In this document: positions 7,156 to 12,821 of the stretch, piece after piece
Layout: every line of letters begins with the position of its first letter
Numbering within the stretch: position 1 is the stretch's first letter
NCBI GenBank assembly: GCA_002440765.1
Contig: DJVC01000063.1
Location: 1 to 12,821 of the forward strand
DNA from: a bacterium UBP3_UBA6266
GTDB lineage: Bacteria; Auribacterota; UBA6266
Length of the DNA stretch: 12,821 nt
Direction of reading: 5' to 3'
Position numbers and translations under genes: made by a program
Notes under the pieces: generated by a model
Databases searched by the model: none
Told to the model about the DNA's origin: nothing
Seen by the model: the letters and a program-made list of their open reading frames with translations, nothing else

Positions 7156-7206
7156 TAGTTGTAGACAGTTATTTTTTTATTGTTTTTAAACCGGATTTTT
7201 TCAGAT

Positions 7207-9621
7207 ATGAATAAGAAAACAGTCGATTTTATTTTTTTTGCCTTATGTATAGCAGTAAATTTACATGTCAGGTGTATCCCTTCCTATATGCCGCAGCTTA
7301 AGGAAAATATTTCAGGGCAGCTCTCCACGCAGGGTATGCCGGAGGATAATCGCAGAGACATAACGGATAAAAAATATGAATATCTGCTTAAAAACTATAT
7401 TGATGAAAACGGCGACAGATATTTCTTTGATGTAGATTCATACCAGTACCTGTTGCGGACAAAAAATGTCCTGATTAACGGATTTCCCGGGGATATAAAG
7501 AAAGACGGGGCCGCATACGATAGTTTTACGCTGGCACCCGTTGGCAATAAGATATCGAATGCGCGGTTTCTTTTTTATTTGAGCGCGTTTTGTTTCAGGC
7601 TTTGTTCTTTGTTTGCGGATAATCTGTCGATGCAGAATTTTCTCTTTTTCGTGCCGGTTTTCTATTCCCTGGTCTTTGTGGCGATTGTTTATTTTGCCGC
7701 GAGGACGTTTTATTCGCCGGTCAGTTCTTTTTTAACCGGCCTTTATATAGGGTTGAACGGGATGCTGGCCGTCAGGACATCCGCGGGCCGGTATGATTAT
7801 GACGCGCTTAATCTTATCCTTCCTTTTTCCTCAATCTGGTTCTTTTATCTTTCGATAAGGAACAGAGAAAATAACTTAAAAAGCCGGACATTTGCTTTTA
7901 TAAGCGCGCTGTTGATCGGTCTATTCGCTTTTTCATGGTCCGGGTGGTGGTTTTCCTTTTTAATACTTGTTTTTTACGGGTTTTTCCTTATAGCCAACAA
8001 TATTTTTCTTTCCCGCAGGGACCATGTCGGCAGAAACAAAGATAATATGAAGTTAGCTGTTTTATTAACAGTTGTAATCTCGGGTGGTTTTGCTGCGGCT
8101 TTTCTTTTGACGGGTTCTAATCCTGTCTGTCTTGTCGTAAACAGCCTGAGAGAAACGATAGGACTCGTTATTTCTTCAGAAACGCCTTTTTATCCGTCGG
8201 TGTTTTATACGGTTAGCGAGCTCGAGAAAACAGGTGCATTGCAGGTGATAAATTCATCGGGCGGGATATTGGGGGTCGCGCTTTCTTTCGCGGGATTTTT
8301 TTTATTGTTAAAAGAGAAAAAGGATGACAAATCATTTGATTTCTTTCTTCTAATGTTCATGTGGCTGGTGTTTATGTGGTTTGCCTCTTTGTCGGGTGTG
8401 CGTTTTGTTGTTTTTTTTGTAGTGGCTTTAGGGTTTTTCTTCGGTTTTTTCGCGGAAAAAGTTGTCAGCTTGTGTTTCCGGAACAAGGGGATTGCGAAAA
8501 ACTTTGTGTGGATGGCAGCGGCTTTTCTGATTTTACTTGTTTCGACGGGAACTGTTATCAGGGCATATGGGATGGTTACAAAAGTTTATCCGTGTGTCGA
8601 TGATGACCTGCAGGAAACCCTGCTCTGGATAAAAAACGGCACCGCAAGCAATGCAATCATCAACTGCTGGTGGGATTACGGAGATTTGTATAAAGCCGTT
8701 TCGGAAAGAAGGGTTATATTTGACGGCCAGAATCAAAATGATATTGTTGCTTACTGGTTTGCAAGAGCGTTGCTTTCGGATGAAGAGGAAGCCAGAAATA
8801 TACTGCGGATGCTTAATAACGCTTCATATTGCGCGTACGAAAAGATTAATTCGATAACAAAGGACTCTTTTGAAAGCCATGTTATTTTAAATGATTTGAT
8901 AAGGACGGACGATGATGTGAGAAGAAAGATGTTAAAGGGTCATGGATTTACAAACGAAGATACCGCAAATATATTAAATTACCTGAATAAAGATCCCGGC
9001 AGCGCGTATCTGGTTCTGGAGAAGGATTTATTGGTTAAGATGCCTTTTATATCTTATATAGGCAATTGGAATTTCGGAAGACTTTATATAATCAGGAATA
9101 TTGAAAAAGAGAATAATGACCTGATATCCTATCTTGTTGAAAATTTTAAGATGCCGTTTAACGAAGCTGAAGCGGAAGTTATAAAAATAAAGGAAGGGTA
9201 TGTCGGGAATGGGTATGATGAGCTGTCACAGCCTTACCTGTTCTATTCAACACCTGCGAAGGGAACGGAGAAAGAGGGCGTTGTGTTTTTCGAAAACGGC
9301 CTGGTATATAATGTGAAAGCAAAACAGGTAAAGTTGTATAATGCGGAAAGAGGTGATTATACGGTTCCGGAACTTGTATTTGTCAGCGAAGGTAAAAGAA
9401 AGATCAGTCTTTCAGGATCTGAAGACAGGGAAAGTTCCGCCCGGAAGGCGTATTGGATATACAGAAAAGACAGGGATTATTTTTCTGTTGTGTTGGATGA
9501 GCCTCTAATCAACACATTATTTTCTGAAGCAATGTTTCTTGACGGGGATAATCTCGAATATTTCAAAAAAGTTTATTGTGACCGCGGAAGCGGACTTTGT
9601 ATCTACAGGATAAAATGGTGA
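7207..9621 (+). CDS. STT3/PglB-family oligosaccharyltransferase
   Basis: Integral membrane GT-C enzyme predicted to transfer a glycan from a polyprenyl-linked donor to asparagine in Asn-X-Ser/Thr sequons at the outer face of the inner membrane. From the ATG at 7207 it has 804 residues: a first helix, a long extracytoplasmic loop, about ten to twelve further helices to about residue 455, then a soluble C-terminal domain. Catalytic features are intact: DVD in FDVDSYQYL (75-77), DYD in GRYDYDALN (197-199), TVSE (335-338, the TIxE/SVSE motif with its acidic metal ligand), GVRF near 399, and WWDYG (488-492) for sequon binding. The region LINTLFSEAMFLDG near the end resembles bacterial PglB. A TTG at 7180 would add nine residues without a ribosome site. 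GT2 genes follow directly. STT3 proteins are known from Campylobacterota, some other bacteria, archaea and eukaryotes. The acceptor proteins and glycan are unknown. Confidence 0.92.
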   Translation: MNKKTVDFIFFALCIAVNLHVRCIPSYMPQLKENISGQLSTQGMPEDNRRDITDKKYEYLLKNYIDENGDRYFFDVDSYQYLLRTKNVLINGFPGDIKKDGAAYDSFTLAPVGNKISNARFLFYLSAFCFRLCSLFADNLSMQNFLFFVPVFYSLVFVAIVYFAARTFYSPVSSFLTGLYIGLNGMLAVRTSAGRYDYDALNLILPFSSIWFFYLSIRNRENNLKSRTFAFISALLIGLFAFSWSGWWFSFLILVFYGFFLIANNIFLSRRDHVGRNKDNMKLAVLLTVVISGGFAAAFLLTGSNPVCLVVNSLRETIGLVISSETPFYPSVFYTVSELEKTGALQVINSSGGILGVALSFAGFFLLLKEKKDDKSFDFFLLMFMWLVFMWFASLSGVRFVVFFVVALGFFFGFFAEKVVSLCFRNKGIAKNFVWMAAAFLILLVSTGTVIRAYGMVTKVYPCVDDDLQETLLWIKNGTASNAIINCWWDYGDLYKAVSERRVIFDGQNQNDIVAYWFARALLSDEEEARNILRMLNNASYCAYEKINSITKDSFESHVILNDLIRTDDDVRRKMLKGHGFTNEDTANILNYLNKDPGSAYLVLEKDLLVKMPFISYIGNWNFGRLYIIRNIEKENNDLISYLVENFKMPFNEAEAEVIKIKEGYVGNGYDELSQPYLFYSTPAKGTEKEGVVFFENGLVYNVKAKQVKLYNAERGDYTVPELVFVSEGKRKISLSGSEDRESSARKAYWIYRKDRDYFSVVLDEPLINTLFSEAMFLDGDNLEYFKKVYCDRGSGLCIYRIKW

Positions 9622-9625
9622 TGGA

Positions 9626-10318
9626 ATGAGCGGCAATCCGGAAATATCTGTTGTAATACCATGCCTGAACGAAGAAGCGGGTATCAAAATCTGCCTGGAA
9701 AAAGCGAAAAGAGTATTTAAAAAAGAAAATATTAAGGGTGAAATTATCGTCGTTGATAACGGCTCGGCCGATAAAACAGGGGAAATAGCTTTGTCTGCGG
9801 GGGCAAAAGTCGTGTTTGAGGACGAAGAGGGTTATGGATCCGCGTATATTAGGGGCCTGAAAGAAGCGAAGGGGGATCTTATAATAATAGCGGATGGAGA
9901 TAATACATATGATTTTTCAGAAATACCGAAGTTTATCAACCCTCTGAAAAGAGATGTTGATTTTGTTATAGGCAACAGGTTCAAAGGCAGGATTCATAAA
10001 GGTTCAATGCCTTTTTTTAACAGGTATGTCGGCAATCCGGTACTTTCCGGATTGTACAGGATGGTTTTTAAGACAAAAATTTCCGATATTCACTGCGGGA
10101 TGAGGGCTTTTACAAGAAGGGCTTACGAAAAGATGGATCTTAAGTGCAAAGGGATGGAATTTGCAGCTGAAATGGTCATGGAGGCGATAAATAATCATAT
10201 GTCCATCGAAGAAGTACCTGTGAATTATTTTCCCCGTGAGGGGAAATCGAAACTGAGAGCTTTGCCCGATGCCTGGCGCCACATAAAATTCATTTTTAAG
10301 AAGTCCGGCAATGATTAA
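9626..10318 (+). CDS. GT2 glycosyltransferase, DPM1-like polyprenyl-phosphate sugar synthase
   Basis: Single-domain GT-A enzyme of 230 residues resembling dolichol-phosphate mannose synthase, which moves a sugar from a nucleotide donor to a polyprenyl phosphate at the cytoplasmic face. Visible motifs are SVVIPCLNEE (8-17), VDNGSADKT (43-51), the metal-binding DGD in ADGDNTYD (89-96), GNRFKG (116-121), DIHCGMRAF (154-162) and NYFPREGKSKLRALPDAWRHI, cut short here, near the end. The protein stops there and lacks the C-terminal membrane helices or GtrA domain of many relatives, so it is probably peripheral. It begins 4 bp after the STT3 stop, with GGTG a few bases upstream, in the same transcript. 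I infer that it supplies lipid-linked monosaccharide to GT-C enzymes nearby. The sugar (mannose, glucose or other) cannot be read from the sequence. Confidence 0.88.
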   Translation: MSGNPEISVVIPCLNEEAGIKICLEKAKRVFKKENIKGEIIVVDNGSADKTGEIALSAGAKVVFEDEEGYGSAYIRGLKEAKGDLIIIADGDNTYDFSEIPKFINPLKRDVDFVIGNRFKGRIHKGSMPFFNRYVGNPVLSGLYRMVFKTKISDIHCGMRAFTRRAYEKMDLKCKGMEFAAEMVMEAINNHMSIEEVPVNYFPREGKSKLRALPDAWRHIKFIFKKSGND

Positions 10319-10338
10319 ACAGTACCCGCGTGGTTTTT

Positions 10339-11280
10339 ATGGCTGAAGGAATATCAGTGATAATAGCGGCAAAGGGATGCCCTGAATATATCGGGAAATG
10401 CCTGGAATCTGTATTCAACCAGAAGGGACCGGGATTAGATATAATTCTGGTTGATGACGGCTTGTCGTTTGATTCCGGCAATTTTATAAGGGAAAAATAT
10501 CCTGAAGTCAGGATTGTATCGAGTAAACATAAGGGGCCTTCCTGCGGACGTAATGCCGCCGTGAAAAAATGCGGTTCCGAGTTTGTGGCTTTTACCGATT
10601 CAGATTGTGTTGCGGACGAAAATTGGATCTATGAATTGTACAGGGTATTCATTGAAAAACCTGAAGCTGTTTCCTGCGGCGGCACACAAAAAATTCCGGA
10701 AGATACCGCTGATTTTGGCAGAAGAATATTCAAATTATACAGGAAAGCGGTTTTTCTTATCGATTATATGAAGGAAGATAGTTTCCGGGGACCGGTTGAA
10801 GTGGCGCATAATCCGTCCTGCAATGTTATGTACAGGCGTGAGGCGTTCCTTGAACTGGGGGGCTTCAGGGAGGGAATGTGGCCGGGAGAAGATATTGACC
10901 TTGATATCAGAATGAGGAAAAAAGGGTATAAACTTTTTTTTAATCCTGAATCAATAGTCATGCATTATCCTCCGGGTAAATTTTCGGTTTTTATGTCCAA
11001 GCTTTATAATTATGGGCTGGTTCAGTCCCTACTTATGAAAAAGCACCGGGTGTTCAGGAAGATTTACCTTGTCCCGTCGGCGTTGCTGGCGATAACGGTC
11101 ATTTATATCATCTTATTATGTTTTTCGGGTTTTCCCGCCTTTCTTCTGTTTAATGTGTTACTTGTGTTATCCCTGCTGGTATTTGCCGGGCTTGACATTG
11201 TAATGGCCGGCCTGGCCGTCGCCGGATTTATATCGTGGAACAGCGGATTTTTTGCGGGTTTGTTTAAACGGGGAAAGTAA
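10339..11280 (+). CDS. GT2 glycosyltransferase with C-terminal membrane helices
   Basis: GT-A family 2 transferase of 313 residues. The N terminus ISVIIAAKG leads into VDDG near 38-41 and the donor-metal motif DSD in FTDSDCVAD (87-89). NPSCNVMYRREAFLELGGF (158-176) and the acceptor-side acidic motif PGEDIDL (about 182-188) follow. Two or three hydrophobic helices from about 244 to 309 anchor the enzyme, and the protein ends in a short basic tail. The family adds single sugars to growing polysaccharide or lipid-linked glycans in the cytoplasm. A GTG at 10330 would add three residues, but the ATG at 10339 gives the usual family start, so I chose it; neither start has a strong ribosome site. The gene is 20 bp after the DPM1-like gene and belongs to the STT3 transcript. 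It ends 1 bp from a convergent gene. Donor and acceptor are unknown. Confidence 0.87.
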   Translation: MAEGISVIIAAKGCPEYIGKCLESVFNQKGPGLDIILVDDGLSFDSGNFIREKYPEVRIVSSKHKGPSCGRNAAVKKCGSEFVAFTDSDCVADENWIYELYRVFIEKPEAVSCGGTQKIPEDTADFGRRIFKLYRKAVFLIDYMKEDSFRGPVEVAHNPSCNVMYRREAFLELGGFREGMWPGEDIDLDIRMRKKGYKLFFNPESIVMHYPPGKFSVFMSKLYNYGLVQSLLMKKHRVFRKIYLVPSALLAITVIYIILLCFSGFPAFLLFNVLLVLSLLVFAGLDIVMAGLAVAGFISWNSGFFAGLFKRGK

Positions 11281-11281
11281 G

Positions 11282-12805
11282 CTATCTTGTCTTCGGCGGT
11301 CTTTTTCCTGTAATATAGCCTTTGTTCTGACGGCTGTCTTTCTCCTGTTTCTGCTGTGCCTTTTTGGGTATATAGATATACGTGCCGATATCTTCTGTGT
11401 ATAACTTGTAAGAATCCCTGATTGTTCTCAGGATTTGCCCTGTCCATACGCGGTATCCGGGTTCATCCTGGGGCGTGTCCACGGATTTCTGGAGAACGAC
11501 CAGGGAGAATTTACTGTTTTTGATATCATCAATAATCGGTTTTTCGTTCCAGAGTTTTGCCCATGACATTGAGCTCATACCGAAAGCGTCAAAAAGAAAA
11601 TCCTTATCGTTAAACAGCGCCCAGCAGGCGTGATGCGTGAGTATCGGGCCTTCCGTGTTTTTGATTATCTGGTTTATATTATCCACCCTTTTCTGTAAAG
11701 CATGGTAATTTTTCCACTCCGTAAGTTTTCTGGGTTCTCCATTTGGGAAAAACCATGAAAGGAGAATCAAAATATAAAGCATAACAGCGCCGAAAAGATG
11801 TCTGGCATTTAAAAACTCAAAAAGGAGGATTGATATTATTATTGTCATGGCGACGCTGAACTCAAGCCTGAAGTTTGTATTGCATCCCTCCCGTGCCATT
11901 GCGAACGTTTCGATGAGAGAGAAAACAACCAGGAATGTCAGCAAAGAATATTTCTTGTAGAATCGGCTCTTGTCGGCAAACCAGATTGTTATAAATGGCA
12001 AAGCCATCAGAATATTTATTATAAAGAACTTTCTCAGAATTAAATTTATATCCCAGAAGCTGCTTGAAAAAATAAAAATATGGTTAAAAAAACCGTCATC
12101 GGTAAAAAAGTTTATCGTTAAAAATGTTATTGCCGTTATTATGAAACCGAAAAGAACCGTTCTTATGTTCTCTTCATCTTTGGAAAGGATGCTTGCGGAT
12201 ATAATGGAAAGAGGGACTGCAATCAGAGTGTGTTTAATTAGTATGCCGCATATAAGGGGGATTACATAAAACCTTGCGATTGTATTTTTCTTTTCGAGAT
12301 TTTTTATGTACATGAACAAACCCAGCATCATCATAAATATTCCCGGGAAATCGATTCTTGCGAGGGAGCTCCATTGAATAATTAGGAATGATGAGACATA
12401 AATACCTATACCCGCAATGCTTATCAGGTAACTTTTTGTATAATGCTTCAGGATAAGATATATAAGCAGCGCGACGCCCATTGAGCTTATAAGAGCCATG
12501 ATCCTGCCGATAGCATAATATGTCAGGGTGTTTTCGGGCATTATAGTTGATAAAAACCATAGATATAACGGTGGATAACAGACCTGGATGTAAGGATAGC
12601 TGTCGATATCCTTATAGATCGGTATGTTCTCCTTGATCATATAAGCTTCGTTGAGTGTTATGCCTTCACCCGGGTCTATTTCTGTCGGATAGAAAACAGA
12701 ATCGATGGAATAAGAAAGGAACCTGTAACAGGGAACGGCTATGATTATTATTACAAGCAGAACAGCCAAAACAGTCTGTTCGGAGGACAGATTCAATTCT
12801 TTCAT
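11282..12805 (-). CDS. Polytopic GT-C glycosyltransferase (PMT/ArnT-like, GT39/GT83-type)
   Basis: Membrane protein of 507 residues with about ten to eleven helices between residues 11 and 355. A soluble, probably extracytoplasmic domain (about 360-480) and a strongly basic tail of about 27 residues follow. The first loop holds acidic residues in EIDPGEG (42-48) followed by YPPLYLW (78-84), and SLARIDFPG (about 146-154) lies after the fourth helix. This layout is typical of GT-C enzymes that take a sugar from a polyprenyl-phosphate donor, as in protein O-mannosyltransferases or ArnT. AGG sits 5 nt before the ATG. The gene faces the GT2 gene across a single base, so it is not in the STT3 transcript, though it probably serves the same glycan chemistry. 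The acceptor (protein, lipid A or a lipid-linked glycan) cannot be told. Its own promoter would lie beyond the right edge. Confidence 0.82.
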   Translation of the reverse strand: MKELNLSSEQTVLAVLLVIIIIAVPCYRFLSYSIDSVFYPTEIDPGEGITLNEAYMIKENIPIYKDIDSYPYIQVCYPPLYLWFLSTIMPENTLTYYAIGRIMALISSMGVALLIYLILKHYTKSYLISIAGIGIYVSSFLIIQWSSLARIDFPGIFMMMLGLFMYIKNLEKKNTIARFYVIPLICGILIKHTLIAVPLSIISASILSKDEENIRTVLFGFIITAITFLTINFFTDDGFFNHIFIFSSSFWDINLILRKFFIINILMALPFITIWFADKSRFYKKYSLLTFLVVFSLIETFAMAREGCNTNFRLEFSVAMTIIISILLFEFLNARHLFGAVMLYILILLSWFFPNGEPRKLTEWKNYHALQKRVDNINQIIKNTEGPILTHHACWALFNDKDFLFDAFGMSSMSWAKLWNEKPIIDDIKNSKFSLVVLQKSVDTPQDEPGYRVWTGQILRTIRDSYKLYTEDIGTYIYIPKKAQQKQEKDSRQNKGYITGKRPPKTR

Positions 12806-12821
12806 GGCAGCCTATTTCCGT

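Noticed and set aside
7180..7206. TTG start for the STT3 gene
   Set aside because: It adds nine residues that do not improve the first helix and has no ribosome site; the ATG at 7207 gives the normal N terminus.
8205..8486. A 93-codon minus-strand open frame within the STT3 gene
   Set aside because: It is lysine- and asparagine-rich, as expected from reading a phenylalanine-rich membrane segment backwards; there is no supporting signal.
11200..11225. GC-rich GGCCGGCC-type repeats near the end of the second GT2 gene
   Set aside because: They encode alanine and glycine in a membrane helix and have no following T tract, so they are ordinary coding sequence.

Overview
The window looks like chromosomal DNA from a bacterium of moderate, slightly AT-rich composition. 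It is densely packed: the largest gap between coding regions is about 170 bp, and most neighbours overlap or lie within a few bases. A type IV prepilin peptidase, complete shikimate enzymes, a GGDEF protein and a bacterial-type STT3/PglB oligosaccharyltransferase point to a diderm, probably uncultured lineage. My best guess is an Omnitrophota-like candidate phylum, but this is a weak inference; Desulfobacterota, Elusimicrobiota or Planctomycetota-like groups are not excluded. I see no mobile element, CRISPR array, tRNA or rRNA.

Region 1 (1-2643, + strand) is an operon entering from the left: the C-terminal part of 2-isopropylmalate synthase (leuA), shikimate dehydrogenase (aroE, 2 bp downstream) and a type IV prepilin peptidase (pilD, sharing an ATGA overlap with aroE).

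Region 2 (2647-7037, - strand) is a second operon, read leftwards from a promoter near 7074-7101. Its order is chorismate synthase (aroC), shikimate kinase (aroK, ATGA overlap), a family-1 solute-binding protein with no signal peptide (1 bp after aroK), and a GAF-GAF-GGDEF diguanylate cyclase whose ribosome binding site overlaps the stop codon of the binding-protein gene. The last two genes form a tightly coupled pair that may be a cytoplasmic ligand-sensing and c-di-GMP module. It is the most unusual element of the window.

Region 3 (7127-11280, + strand) starts at a strong sigma-70-type promoter (TTGACG, 17 bp, TATAGT), divergent from the aroC promoter. It encodes an STT3/PglB-family oligosaccharyltransferase with its catalytic motifs intact, a DPM1-like GT2 enzyme expected to make a polyprenyl-phosphate sugar, and a membrane-anchored GT2 enzyme. 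Region 4 (11282-12805, - strand) converges on it with a polytopic GT-C glycosyltransferase of the PMT/ArnT-like kind. Together regions 3 and 4 look like part of a protein or envelope glycosylation locus. One enzyme would make a lipid-linked sugar, GT-C enzymes would use such donors outside the membrane, and STT3 would move a finished glycan to asparagine. No flippase or initiating phosphoglycosyltransferase is visible here.
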